A stretch of 35,820 nt of DNA from Clostridium sp. (GTDB lineage Bacteria; Bacillota; Clostridia; Oscillospirales; Acutalibacteraceae). Location: the NCBI GenBank assembly GCA_023663865.1, contig JAMPGU010000024.1, forward strand, positions 1 through 35,820. Direction: 5' to 3'. Position numbers and translations under genes: made by a program. Below the pieces are notes generated by a model that worked only from the letters and a program-made list of their open reading frames with translations, was not told the DNA's origin and searched no databases. How positions within the stretch are numbered: position 1 is the first letter of the stretch; every line of letters starts with the position of its first letter. Positions 16,026-24,703 of the stretch are shown in pieces.

Positions 16026-16754
16026 TCAAGCAGTTTGGCTGTCTATGCACTGATTTAAATAAGCTTGAAGCTCGTTAAGCTTTTCCTTATCCATTGGAGG
16101 TGTATTCTGCAATGGATTGTTGATTTTGAGATTTTCATATTTGAAAAAGCCCATTGTGTGAAAACCCAGCAACTCGTACTTTTCAAAGCTGAACTGCTTC
16201 GAGAATTCGGCATATTGCATAATATCCTGTTTACTGTCATTGATGCCGGGTATAATTACAGTTCTTAACCACAATCTTATGCTATTTTCTGTGCAGTATT
16301 TACCAATCGCAATAAAATTTTCAAAGCTGCCTTTGGTGTATTTTTTATATCTTTCCTCATCAAAAAACTTTACGTCAAGTATCACCAAATCAGCACCGTC
16401 AAGCGCCTTTTTTACATCATCACTCAGCGTAACACTGCCAGATGTGTCGATGGCATAGTTGATTCCCTCAAGGCTGAGCAGCCTTCCCGTTTCAATAATA
16501 AATGCAGAATGCAGCAAAGGCTCTCCGCCGGAGAAGGTAACACCACCGCCCTTAATAAAGTATGGCTTATATCTTTTTATTTTATTTACTAAATTTTGGG
16601 GAGTCCATTCGTTTTGCGCCTTATACCACGTGTCGGGATTATGGCAGTAAGCACACCTGAGGGGACAGCCGGTGAAAAATACCGCATAGCGGATGCCGTC
16701 ACCATCCAGTGCCGCCATGGATTCAAATGAATGTATATCAGCCGTCAATGCCAT
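16026..16754 (-). CDS. pflA: Pyruvate formate-lyase activating enzyme
   Basis: Radical SAM enzyme that abstracts hydrogen from the active glycine of pyruvate formate-lyase, switching it on under anaerobic conditions. The [4Fe-4S] motif is CPLRCAYC (Cys30, Cys34, Cys37), followed by GGGVTFSGGEPLL, the SAM-binding GGE region. At 242 aa it has the usual length and no added ferredoxin domain. The start has GGAGAG eight bases upstream; the last 17 bases of the RAYT fragment overlap it. Its partner pflB lies 11.7 kb upstream on the same strand, the two being separated by the RAYT gene and the integrated element. Whether pflA now has its own promoter is unclear. Confidence 0.95.
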   Translation of the reverse strand: MALTADIHSFESMAALDGDGIRYAVFFTGCPLRCAYCHNPDTWYKAQNEWTPQNLVNKIKRYKPYFIKGGGVTFSGGEPLLHSAFIIETGRLLSLEGINYAIDTSGSVTLSDDVKKALDGADLVILDVKFFDEERYKKYTKGSFENFIAIGKYCTENSIRLWLRTVIIPGINDSKQDIMQYAEFSKQFSFEKYELLGFHTMGFFKYENLKINNPLQNTPPMDKEKLNELQAYLNQCIDSQTA

Positions 16755-16934
16755 TTGTTATCTCTCCTGTGTAATATTTATCTTGCTGCCATTTCAGAGC
16801 ATTGTTATTTACATATTCCCATATGTTTAGATAGTCTTTTTCGTCACGTATGATATGATCATGATATGAGCGCTGCCAAAGCTGTTTACCATACTGCTTT
16901 GTTGTAAAAGATTTAAATTGTCCGATGATATTTT

Positions 16935-16961
16935 GTAGGGGAGGGTCTCCGTGCCCTCCCG
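16935..16961. repeat. REP-like palindrome inside the RAYT C-terminal half
   Basis: A 27-base unit beginning GTAGGGGAGGG and ending GCCCTCCCG. The arms GGGAGGG and CCCTCCC form a hairpin. The reverse complement of this unit, with a single change, occurs in the other RAYT half at 27865-27891. It is in frame, encoding part of GAGGHGDPPLQN. Confidence 0.75.
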
Positions 16962-16999
16962 CTCCATGATTTATAATTAAAACTATATGTACGTGATTG

Positions 17000-17004
17000 G
17001 GCAT
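17000..17004. repeat. Left attachment core of the integrated element
   Basis: GGCAT, the last bases shared with the right core at 27764-27768. To its left is RAYT coding sequence, to its right AT-rich element DNA. Confidence 0.8.
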
Positions 17005-17121
17005 AATAGTTTTATGCTTTGCGTAACTTTCCCTAAGTCCTCCGAGGTATGATTCTTATTACCTTTTTCAAATTCTCACTTTCTCTAACTCGGCAGAAGT
17101 CACCATAGTTTTCTGTAACTT

Positions 17122-17140
17122 TAGTATAATAATAGTATAA
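17122..17140. repeat. Left copy of a 19-bp terminal direct repeat
   Basis: TAGTATAATAATAGTATAA, which differs at one position from 27521-27539 near the other end, in the same orientation. It contains AGTATAA twice, 11 bp apart, about one helical turn. Apart from it the non-coding stretch 17005-17226 shows only a weak hairpin. Confidence 0.6.
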
Positions 17141-17226
17141 ATTTTTGTAAGACTATGATACCAATACTTTAACATAAATAATGATTTGCTTAATTAAAAC
17201 AATCATATCGATATAGGTTATTATAA

Positions 17227-18447
17227 CTAGTCTGAAAAAAGGATTCCTTTTTTTATAAGCTCAAACGCAAATGCTGAACTTATATATGAGCTGTATTCGT
17301 GATAGTCATCTTTTTTGTCTTTATCAGCCATATCAGAAACTGCTTTTATTGAAACAAATCTGACGTTGCTTTTTGCATTTTCACCAGCGAAGTATACACC
17401 ATACGTTTCCATATCAATTCCTAAAAATTTTCTATACTGTGGAGCGATAATAGAATCGGTAAAACTTTTTGCGGCAACTACAGCCGATCCTGATGGTAAT
17501 GCACCAATATGTACATTTGATGTTTTCTTTTCATGTTTTTGCTTATTCCAACACATATATATTTCATCAATTATATCTTTGTTTTTATCAATAATTGCTT
17601 TTAATCTTGTATCAATATTTATTTGGTTTGGTTGTGCTGAAAAATACATTTCTCCATTATCATCAATATTAATTTTTCCTGAACCATAGTCCCAAGCTCT
17701 ATCAGCTACAATAATATCTCCTAAATCAACATCGCCTTTTCTTCCGCCGCAAATACCAACCATTATTACTAAATCGGGATCAAATAAATCTATTATTTTT
17801 GTGGTTGAATATGATGCAGCAGACATACCCATCTCTAACAATTTTGTTTTTAAGATTTTACGAGGTTTTCCACAATCATCTATAATTTCTCCAATTGAAT
17901 AAGCAGCAGGATCATCATTTATTGATATATTTTCCCATTCCACTGGTAAGTTATCTAATGCTATATATTCATCTGTTACAGCTGTAATCAACGCCACATC
18001 TACTTTAAATTTATTTATAGGAGTATATGAAGTAGAAAGTTTAATTAAATATTTCACTTTTGAAATGAATTGCATTTTCCAACTGTCTTCTTTTTTCCAT
18101 ATACTTAATGGTATTAAAGACTTATTAAATTGGTCAATTGATTTTTTATATGTTTCTTCGCTAGAAGTTATTCCCATAACATATAAAGGTTTAATTATTC
18201 CGTTATCTATTTCAATGGCTTTTAGTATTTCTAATCCTGCTTGTTCGGAAATACCTTGTTTTTTCATATTATCTGGCAACATAATATCTAGTAATACCAT
18301 ATCATATTGAACAGAAGAAAGTTTTTTTAGTGCATCTTCTTTTGTACATACATAATCAGAAATATGGTCAATTCCATTTTCAACCAACATTTTAGTTAAT
18401 TCTTGTAAGCGTTCAATACTATCATCAATAAATAATATTCTAATCAT
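17227..18447 (-). CDS. dtcC: DtcC-like effector: receiver domain fused to nucleoside phosphorylase
   Basis: Residues 1-135 are a response-regulator receiver: acidic pair Asp8-Asp9, phosphoacceptor Asp54 in MVLLDIMLPD, GITS (92-95) and the SIWKKED lysine (115-121). Residues 149-406 are a PNP/UDP-phosphorylase domain: DVALITAVTDEYIAL, VIMVGICGGRKGDVDLGDIIVA in outline (227-248), GIDMETYGVY (343-352, Glu347) and KAVSD (368-372, Asp372). In Detocs, the phosphorylated receiver activates this domain to split ATP into adenine and ribose 5'-triphosphate, stopping phage growth. A housekeeping MTA/SAH nucleosidase would lack the receiver. It starts eight bases inside the receiver gene with GGAGG upstream and is last in the operon. 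The ATP-cleaving role is inferred from family and gene order. Confidence 0.9.
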   Translation of the reverse strand: MIRILFIDDSIERLQELTKMLVENGIDHISDYVCTKEDALKKLSSVQYDMVLLDIMLPDNMKKQGISEQAGLEILKAIEIDNGIIKPLYVMGITSSEETYKKSIDQFNKSLIPLSIWKKEDSWKMQFISKVKYLIKLSTSYTPINKFKVDVALITAVTDEYIALDNLPVEWENISINDDPAAYSIGEIIDDCGKPRKILKTKLLEMGMSAASYSTTKIIDLFDPDLVIMVGICGGRKGDVDLGDIIVADRAWDYGSGKINIDDNGEMYFSAQPNQINIDTRLKAIIDKNKDIIDEIYMCWNKQKHEKKTSNVHIGALPSGSAVVAAKSFTDSIIAPQYRKFLGIDMETYGVYFAGENAKSNVRFVSIKAVSDMADKDKKDDYHEYSSYISSAFAFELIKKGILFSD

Positions 18448-18883
18448 TATTCTCCTCCACTATATACCCTTTTAGATATTCTTTCCATTTAACATCTTTA
18501 AAATATATTACATCTTTATAATTAACATATTTTTGTGAACATTTTTTCTTGATTTGCTCCATCGTTATTTCATTTTTCCCTTCACCAAATTTTGAGAACT
18601 GTGTAATAATCACAACTGGTGTTTCACTTTTAATTCTTTTGAGTTCATCTAAAAACATTAATCCCCCATAAGGTTTAAAATGCTCTGGTTCATTTGTATC
18701 AAATGTAGGAATACTCATATCTAATAAAATTAGCTCGTATATATTCCTCATAATATCAAACAAGGCAGAATTTAATGAATGCTTTCTTGTAATATTTATA
18801 CTGTTATTAAGTGATTTTAAATAATTTACAATTTGCTCTTCCTTATATGCATCATCTTCTACAATTAAAACTTTATTTATCAA
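18440..18883 (-). CDS. dtcB: DtcB-like stand-alone receiver
   Basis: A single receiver domain without output: VLIVEDD near the N-terminus, phosphoacceptor Asp in LILLDMSIPT (residue 55 from the chosen start), VVIITQF with the switch threonine, and the conserved lysine in YFKD. In Detocs, DtcB draws phosphate from the sensor and buffers against accidental firing of DtcC. The start is uncertain: TTG 18883 has GGAAGG eight bases before it, whereas GTG 18892, which gives 150 aa, overlaps that site. From TTG it overlaps the end of the sensor gene by 11 bases. It overlaps dtcC by eight. A weak start codon could keep its amount in check. Confidence 0.85.
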   Translation of the reverse strand: MINKVLIVEDDAYKEEQIVNYLKSLNNSINITRKHSLNSALFDIMRNIYELILLDMSIPTFDTNEPEHFKPYGGLMFLDELKRIKSETPVVIITQFSKFGEGKNEITMEQIKKKCSQKYVNYKDVIYFKDVKWKEYLKGYIVEENND

Positions 18884-21800
18884 ACAATACACCTTCCTTT
18901 TTTATTGTTATTGAGACTTCGAATTCTTCTCTTTTATAATGGATTTTATAATCTTCTCCAACATTCATAACACAGAATAAGATATCCATTATTTTTATCA
19001 ACCCCATTCCGCCTTCTTTTCTTGAATTCATCGTAAAGTAATCTTTATTATTATATATATTATTGAGTCGTTTTACTTCTGATTCAATCTTATCGTGATC
19101 TGCAATATTGCTTATATTATTTCCAACAGTAATTACTATTTGGCTATCACTTTCCTCAATGTTTAAAGATACATTTAAATCTTTAATATTATCAAATTCA
19201 GAATGGATAATTGCGTTAGTGAATAGTATTAAGAGTATATCATAAAAATGTACAAAGGTTTCGCCTTTCAATTTGCTTTTGCTTTTTATATCTCGCTTAA
19301 CAGTAAGTACTTGAAATTTATCAAATTGCTGTTTTAATGTATTAAATAAAACATTAATCAATTGTTCCCAATCATAATTATCCATAGGAATAGATTTTGA
19401 TAAAAAGAACCACTTTTTTATATCATCAATCTGTGTTTGAATATTTGTACAACACCGTGATATTTTATCAGATATATTAGTATAAACAGTATCGTTTTTG
19501 CATAAACACTTTACATCTGTACCTAATGTTTCTAATTCCTTTATTAAATTCTCTTTTAGTTCTTCTAGTACAATATCTCTAATTATACCTAAATAAGTAT
19601 TAGTTTTATCAACTATACAATCAGAAATCATAGACGAAAATTCGTTTGCATCATTGACAATATATTTTGACATATATTGTGAAAAATACAACAAATCATC
19701 ATAGGTAAAATTATAATTAAACTGAGCTCCATCTATGAATGATTCTATAAATACTTTGAATACAACATTAGTCAAATATTCTATATATGAATCCACTTTA
19801 TTACTAAAATCTGCAATTCTAGATTTTATTTCATTAGACACTAAATTCTTTTCAATAAGAGGCTTAAAAAAATTATTGTCTGTATCATACAAATAATTTT
19901 CTTTTATCACTTTTGTTATAGTGTTTTGAAAAGTTCCATGTCTTACGCGAGTACTAAGGTAAGTATCAAGTCCACCTATGCCAAAACAAAACTCTTTTGC
20001 AAACAATGTATACATTTTATCAATTAAAACCCAACGTGCTGGTGCCATTACATTCATAGTATTGTAATTTGTTACAGTTGCATATGGACAATCATATTCA
20101 ACAAATTCATATTCAGTTTTACTTGTATTATAAAATTCGTTTACCAAGTTTCTAATTTGTTCATATAATTTTTGCTTTATCTCTAAAGTATTTACACAGA
20201 GTTTGGAAGAATCTACAGTCTGTTTTAGGTTTCTAATTTCTTGTTCTTTCAAAATATGGGAAATTTCATTACTATACTTACTGCTTTCATCGGTATGATT
20301 GTTAATTAAATATTTGCATATTTTTATTCTATAATTTTCAACCTCATTTGCATTTTGGAATATCATATATAGTGCGGACAATGCATCAATAGTACATATT
20401 TCTCCAAGAAAATAGTTTTTAATATTTTCATCAAGGTCTACACTATTAATATCAAGAGGATATTTAATTTCATATTCATAAAAAATATTGCGTAATGCAG
20501 TTTCGCGATATTCAGACAATTCCTTGATTTTATATATTAGTATCAAATTATATATATTTATTTCATCTTTTACCTCGATATCATTTACAATATCATCTTT
20601 TAATTCACAAGGATTAAATCGAAATATTGCAAATTCATAATTCAATATGATATTACATAATTCCTTTTTAGCTATTAGAAAATCTTTTTTTCTTAAAGAT
20701 AGATAATAATTTATATAATTTTTAGCAATTTCAAATACTGGTTTTGTTCTTCCTTGAAATAGTTTTTCAATATTTACAGAATCATCTTCTTTGAATCTTA
20801 TTATTGATTCTGGAAAAACAGGTATAGTTTCTCCAAATATCAGTTCGTTATATACTATGAAATCATCATTGTAATAACACCTTTCAGTAATATTAATATT
20901 TGTGTTTCCAGAATAAATATTAAAAATTTCTAAAATGGGTATTTCCAAACTAAACCATTTAATTTTTCTAAATATATTGATTAATTGTTTTAACGAATTA
21001 TTAAGTACATTTATAGTATCACAAAATATAATATTTTTTATATTAACTAAAATATCTTTTAATAAGCAATTCTCTAATTCATGAAAATCATAATCTATAA
21101 TTGCTCCAGTCATTGATGCTAAATATAGATATGATGGTATAATTTTGTTATTTTTCACACTATAAATAACATGTGTAATTAATTCAATATACTGTTCAGT
21201 ATCGAAACAATTTATAACTTCATTCGTTGCATCTGATGGTTCCACATCAATATTATTAATATAAGAAAATATTGTATGTATCTCATCATCATCTAAATCA
21301 TTCAATATTGATATACTTTTATAAAAATAGTTATTATAAATATTATTACTTACATATTCGTGAAATATTTCTTTTATAAGAACAAATATATCAATAATAG
21401 ATAACAAACTAGCATAGGTGAAAATATTTGTTAAATTTGTGTTTCCAATAGTTTTTTTTGCTCCAAAATAATAAATAAAAAAATCTGAAAGTCCATTTGT
21501 TAAATATGAACTATTAGCATTTATAATTTTGATATATTGATTAAAATCTTTTGTTTCGTTTATATAATCTGAATACAATTGAGCAAACACTTTTACTGAT
21601 TCTCCTAAATCTAATTGATCAATCATTTCAGAAAGATTTTCTTTTTTCAAGTTAAATAATAATATTTTATTTTTAAGACTCCATAATGAACAACTTATAT
21701 TATTTTCAATATAATCGAGTTCTTTTTGAGCTTTATCATAATTACCGATTAAAACATAACGTTCAAAATTATTTTTGTGTAAAATAAATTCATTAATCTT

Positions 21801-22058
21801 TTCTTTATAATTCACTACTATTAATGAAAACCATAATAAACTTTTTTGAGGATTATTAGAAAAACTTATAGATGTTTTTTGCAAAATATCATTAAAAGAT
21901 TTCATAAATAAACAGTTATCATACTTTTCAACGAAGTGCTGTACTAATTGATTGTAATCGTCTCCATTATTCGAATCTAAGAATGATTTGACATTATAAC
22001 CTAAATTTCCTTTTTTTAGTTTTATATTTAAAATTGCTTGTTTGCTTTTACTGTTCAT
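18873..22058 (-). CDS. dtcA: DtcA-like sensor with C-terminal histidine-kinase ATPase
   Basis: A 1061-aa soluble protein without membrane segments. Residues 1 to about 640 are a long array of helices, TPR-like in rhythm, the expected sensing part. RVRHG (704-708) supplies His707, a candidate phosphoacceptor in a helical segment. The GHKL ATPase lies at 915-1055: FTNAIIHS (946-953, N box Asn948) and KEGGMGLIKI (1014-1023, G box). No HEPN, protease or nuclease domain is visible, so signalling must go through the two receivers that follow. ATG 22058 has GGAG seven bases upstream. This is the first gene of the dtcABC operon. What phage feature it detects cannot be read here. The very high A+T content fits recent acquisition. 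Confidence 0.88.
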   Translation of the reverse strand: MNSKSKQAILNIKLKKGNLGYNVKSFLDSNNGDDYNQLVQHFVEKYDNCLFMKSFNDILQKTSISFSNNPQKSLLWFSLIVVNYKEKINEFILHKNNFERYVLIGNYDKAQKELDYIENNISCSLWSLKNKILLFNLKKENLSEMIDQLDLGESVKVFAQLYSDYINETKDFNQYIKIINANSSYLTNGLSDFFIYYFGAKKTIGNTNLTNIFTYASLLSIIDIFVLIKEIFHEYVSNNIYNNYFYKSISILNDLDDDEIHTIFSYINNIDVEPSDATNEVINCFDTEQYIELITHVIYSVKNNKIIPSYLYLASMTGAIIDYDFHELENCLLKDILVNIKNIIFCDTINVLNNSLKQLINIFRKIKWFSLEIPILEIFNIYSGNTNINITERCYYNDDFIVYNELIFGETIPVFPESIIRFKEDDSVNIEKLFQGRTKPVFEIAKNYINYYLSLRKKDFLIAKKELCNIILNYEFAIFRFNPCELKDDIVNDIEVKDEINIYNLILIYKIKELSEYRETALRNIFYEYEIKYPLDINSVDLDENIKNYFLGEICTIDALSALYMIFQNANEVENYRIKICKYLINNHTDESSKYSNEISHILKEQEIRNLKQTVDSSKLCVNTLEIKQKLYEQIRNLVNEFYNTSKTEYEFVEYDCPYATVTNYNTMNVMAPARWVLIDKMYTLFAKEFCFGIGGLDTYLSTRVRHGTFQNTITKVIKENYLYDTDNNFFKPLIEKNLVSNEIKSRIADFSNKVDSYIEYLTNVVFKVFIESFIDGAQFNYNFTYDDLLYFSQYMSKYIVNDANEFSSMISDCIVDKTNTYLGIIRDIVLEELKENLIKELETLGTDVKCLCKNDTVYTNISDKISRCCTNIQTQIDDIKKWFFLSKSIPMDNYDWEQLINVLFNTLKQQFDKFQVLTVKRDIKSKSKLKGETFVHFYDILLILFTNAIIHSEFDNIKDLNVSLNIEESDSQIVITVGNNISNIADHDKIESEVKRLNNIYNNKDYFTMNSRKEGGMGLIKIMDILFCVMNVGEDYKIHYKREEFEVSITIKKEGVLFDK

Positions 22059-22226
22059 AATTTGTCTCCATATACATTAATAACTTAATACTATCTTACA
22101 TAATATAAGTGCAAAAAACAACAAAAGGTAACAAAAAAATATAATAATTTACAAAATTATCGTTAAGCGATACTATCTTTAAAAAATATTACTTTGTTTA
22201 TTAATGCATATTATAAAACATTAACA
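22059..22226 (-). promoter_or_regulatory. Upstream region of the Detocs operon
   Basis: TATCG and CGATA flank TTAAG at 22158-22172, a 15-base palindromic site, and TACTATCTT occurs twice (about 22088-22096 and 22171-22179). A clear -35/-10 pair is not evident on the minus strand; TTGCAC with a poor -10 is the best candidate. The palindrome may bind a regulator such as the element's ribbon-helix-helix protein. No gene is present in 22059-22389. Confidence 0.3.
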
Positions 22227-22255
22227 AACCCGCTGATGAATTTCATCAACGGGTT
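22227..22255 (-). terminator. Hairpin terminator after the membrane-protein gene
   Basis: AACCCG-TGATGA pairs with TCATCA-CGGGTT with one internal mismatch; the minus-strand tail TTTGTTAATGTTTT is only moderately T-rich. It separates the membrane-protein gene from dtcA. Confidence 0.6.
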
Positions 22256-22389
22256 AATTCTATTTAAGTGCAATTTTTAATGCAAAATTATATATAAACA
22301 TAAACTATCACTTAGAAAAATCAGATAATAAACATTTTTTTATTGTATTTCTTCAATTTCTCCAGTTTTTATGTTTACAAAATATTCCT

Positions 22390-23007
22390 TTAATAACTTT
22401 CCACCAATAACTTTTGGGCATCGTGTTCTTCCTTGTCTACATATTCATATACAGTCACATCTATTGAATCTCCAACAACGGATAATTTGGTTGTTGTATT
22501 GTAGTTAAAATTAACTATTGCGTGAATCTCTTTATCATCTTTAAAATATTCTTTGTAATAGTCAACTGCATAATCCTGCATTTGTATGTTTTCCGAAATG
22601 AGGGCAATTCGCCAGTTACCTGTTACATCATTGCGAACATTTGAAATGTGGAAAGAAATTCCGTCTGTCTCTAATTTAGATTTTGTAGTAGCTTGTGTTG
22701 TTGCCTTTGTAGGTTTTTCAGTAGTTGTTGTGGTAGTTGATTTTGTTGTTACCTCTGTTGTCTCTGCTTGCGTTATTTGCTGTGTGGTTGTAACATTAGT
22801 TGTTGGCGTATCGGATGTATCGCCACCAGCACAAGCAATGAGAACAAGAAACCAAAACACAAAAACTATCGTGAGTATTATTCTTGTTATCTTTTTCATA
22901 TTTTTCTGAAACACCCACAAAAGAACTATGCCGATAGGTGGTAACAATATTAAACATACCCACATAAACCATTTTGATTTGTAGAATTTTGTTTTTTTCT
23001 TTTCCAT
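22390..23007 (-). CDS. Membrane protein with Thr-rich linker, C-terminus probably frameshifted
   Basis: 205 aa from ATG 23007 (GGAG eight bases upstream). Two hydrophobic helices occur at about 13-34 and 41-60, the second ending LIACAGGDTSD, followed by a Thr/Pro/Lys-rich spacer (about 65-115) and an outside domain of about 90 residues. The layout is that of a small anchored surface protein; I recognise no family. The present stop follows KLLVESY. Moving to the next frame at the CC/GG near 22401 gives GKLLKEYFVNIKTGEIEEIQ and a stop at 22340, which looks like a natural ending, so one G seems to be missing. It may be mere cargo or a partner of the defence genes. Confidence 0.6.
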   Translation of the reverse strand: MEKKKTKFYKSKWFMWVCLILLPPIGIVLLWVFQKNMKKITRIILTIVFVFWFLVLIACAGGDTSDTPTTNVTTTQQITQAETTEVTTKSTTTTTTEKPTKATTQATTKSKLETDGISFHISNVRNDVTGNWRIALISENIQMQDYAVDYYKEYFKDDKEIHAIVNFNYNTTTKLSVVGDSIDVTVYEYVDKEEHDAQKLLVESY

Positions 23008-23093
23008 AAAACATACTCCTCTATATTGTTTGATTAACACATTATAACATATTGTAACACAAAAGTACATTATAATTTTACATTATCTTGTGT

Positions 23094-23145
23094 TATGGTT
23101 TATATTAAATAAAGATTCTATAATGTAATCATAAACCGTAGGAGG
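23094..23145 (+). promoter_or_regulatory. Divergent control region with inverted repeat
   Basis: GGTTTAT (23097-23103) and ATAAACC (23131-23137) bracket a TATAAT (23119-23124) that is the likely -10 box of the ribbon-helix-helix gene. A second TATAAT on the minus strand (23046-23041) can serve the membrane-protein gene. The inverted repeat is well placed for autoregulation by the encoded repressor. Neither -35 box is convincing. Confidence 0.45.
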
Positions 23146-23157
23146 ATTTAAAGCATT

Positions 23158-23337
23158 ATGGATAAGTTTGTTATAACACCAAGAGAAGATAAAACTGTCA
23201 CTATGACAATCCGTATAGATAGAGCCTTGCAAGAGGAATACAATGAATTGGCAGCCAAAACTAACCGTTCAAGAAATGAACTTATCAGTATGGCTTTACG
23301 CTATGCACTTGATAATATGGAACTCAAGGATAAATAA
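23158..23337 (+). CDS. Ribbon-helix-helix (CopG/Arc-type) DNA-binding protein
   Basis: A 59-aa protein. TVTMTIRIDRALQEEYNELA (14-33) is the beta strand and first helix of a ribbon-helix-helix fold, and TNRSRNELISMALRYALDNM (36-55) is the turn and second helix. Such proteins dimerise and bind palindromes, commonly their own promoter. GGAGG (23141-23145) lies 12 bases before ATG 23158, a long but workable distance. It ends at a terminator shared with the integrase. It probably regulates the element, either by self-repression or by controlling neighbouring genes. No toxin partner is adjacent. Confidence 0.85.
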   Translation: MDKFVITPREDKTVTMTIRIDRALQEEYNELAAKTNRSRNELISMALRYALDNMELKDK

Positions 23338-23349
23338 AACCACAAATTG

Positions 23350-23390
23350 TAAGAGCCTTAGGATTTTCTCTCCGCAGGCTCTTATTTTTT
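23350..23390. terminator. Bidirectional terminator, RHH gene / integrase
   Basis: TAAGAGCC (23350-23357) and GGCTCTTA (23377-23384) form an 8-bp stem followed by a T run, between convergent genes. The integrase stop codon lies just beyond it. Confidence 0.85.
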
Positions 23391-24702
23391 ATGCTTTCAT
23401 CATTATAAAGTTATTCAATTTATTCGTGGCTGTTTTATTATGTTCATCAAAACTGTGAGCATAAATATTCATTGTTGTTGAACATTTAGCGTGACCTAAT
23501 GATTTTGAAATATCAATAATGTTTACATCTAAATGATTCAACATTGTTGCATATGAATGTCGTAATCCGTGTAGTGGGATATTGGGTAATTCCTCTAATC
23601 CTTTTTCTTTTGCTTGCTGTGGATTACTTTTTACCCAATCATTATAACGCTTAATATGTTTTTTGAAATAGTTATATGTTGTGCATTCACTTGGTAATTC
23701 ACCGTTGACCTGTGCAAAAAGATTTCCGCCGTTTGATAAATCACCTTTCCAAGCAGTTCCGATTTTTAATCTTCGCAAAGCATATTCCTGACGATATTCT
23801 TTTAATAACGGAACAATCACATTGGGTATATTTACGGTTCTGACAGATGTAGGAGTTTTTGTTTCTTTATAATCAAAACCATTTTCAGTAAGACCGACTG
23901 CCTTGTTTATTGAAATTTGATTATTTTCAAAATCAATATCATTCCAATGCAAAGCAAGAGTTTCGCCCTTTCTAAATCCGCAAAGCAAAGATAAGCAAAA
24001 GAAAACTTTATATTGAATAGGAATAGTATAATATCTTACATATCCATCAATATAACGATTTAATCCTGTTTTATAATTTCTTTCAGTTCCTTTCGCTTGA
24101 ATCTTATATGTAATATCAAGGGATTTCAAAAACATTTTAGATTGTTCCGGTGTAAAAAACTTAATTTTAGAATTATCCTCTTTTTTCTTTGGAAGTTGTG
24201 CATTTAAGCAGGGGTTTTTATCAAGCATATCCCAACGAATTGCAGTTTGAAATATATTGTTAATCACACTTGCAAAACGCTTAATAGTTCCTGAAGCATA
24301 GTTATCAACTAAAGTTTTATAAAAGCCCTCAATATGTGGCGTCTTAACTTGCTTTAATTTGTAATCTTTAAAGTATGGAATAATTCGTTTATTTATTATG
24401 TGCACATATCCAGCATAGGTTGAATATGCAACATTAACCTTAACACTTTCAAGCCACTTGTATACAAATTCTTCAAATGACATTTTTTCTGCGTCAAATT
24501 CATAGCCGTATTTTAATTTATCTTCCATTGATAAGGCATATTTCAACGCTTCTTTTTCTTGTTGTTTTGGTGTAGCAGACTGATTCACTGAATATGTAAG
24601 ATTTTTAACAAGTTTTTTGCCTTGCATATCGTAACCCATACATATAACAATCCTATAAACAACTCTGCCACTTTTTTGCTCAATTCTTTTTAAAGATGCC
24701 AT
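23389..24702 (-). CDS. int: Tyrosine integrase of the element
   Basis: A 437-aa site-specific recombinase. An N-terminal arm-binding region (1-65) is followed by a SAM-like core-binding domain (75-170, FEEFVYKWLESVKVNVAYST) and the catalytic domain (180-437). The active residues are all there: Arg244 (CGFRKGETLAL), His378 and Arg381 (HGLRHSYAT), His404 (LGHAKCST) and the nucleophile Tyr414 (MNIYAHS). It should cut at the GGCAT core and insert or excise the element. The ATG lies one base beyond the stop of the serine recombinase gene and has GAGG in that gene's end, so the two are coupled. Confidence 0.95.
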   Translation of the reverse strand: MASLKRIEQKSGRVVYRIVICMGYDMQGKKLVKNLTYSVNQSATPKQQEKEALKYALSMEDKLKYGYEFDAEKMSFEEFVYKWLESVKVNVAYSTYAGYVHIINKRIIPYFKDYKLKQVKTPHIEGFYKTLVDNYASGTIKRFASVINNIFQTAIRWDMLDKNPCLNAQLPKKKEDNSKIKFFTPEQSKMFLKSLDITYKIQAKGTERNYKTGLNRYIDGYVRYYTIPIQYKVFFCLSLLCGFRKGETLALHWNDIDFENNQISINKAVGLTENGFDYKETKTPTSVRTVNIPNVIVPLLKEYRQEYALRRLKIGTAWKGDLSNGGNLFAQVNGELPSECTTYNYFKKHIKRYNDWVKSNPQQAKEKGLEELPNIPLHGLRHSYATMLNHLDVNIIDISKSLGHAKCSTTMNIYAHSFDEHNKTATNKLNNFIMMKA

Positions 24703-24703
24703 A

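Larger units (their letters stand above)
16738..17004 (-). pseudogene. C-terminal half of a REP-associated tyrosine transposase (RAYT)
   Basis: This 88-residue piece starts exactly at the HUH motif MPNHVHIVLIIN and continues through KQLWQRSYHDHIIRDEKDYLN, the conserved RAYT C-terminal block. These Y1-type enzymes cut single-stranded DNA at REP palindromes. The first half of the gene is at 27764-28011. Joining the two at GGCAT gives a 169-aa open frame reading DKYVVMPNHVHIV. The piece has no start signal of its own other than the motif Met. Its last 17 bases overlap the pflA start codon region. A REP-like palindrome is embedded at 16935-16961. Confidence 0.9.

Noticed and set aside
17227..18447. 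Housekeeping MTA/SAH nucleosidase
   Set aside because: The N-terminal receiver domain with an intact phosphoacceptor and the operon with sensor and receiver do not fit a housekeeping enzyme.
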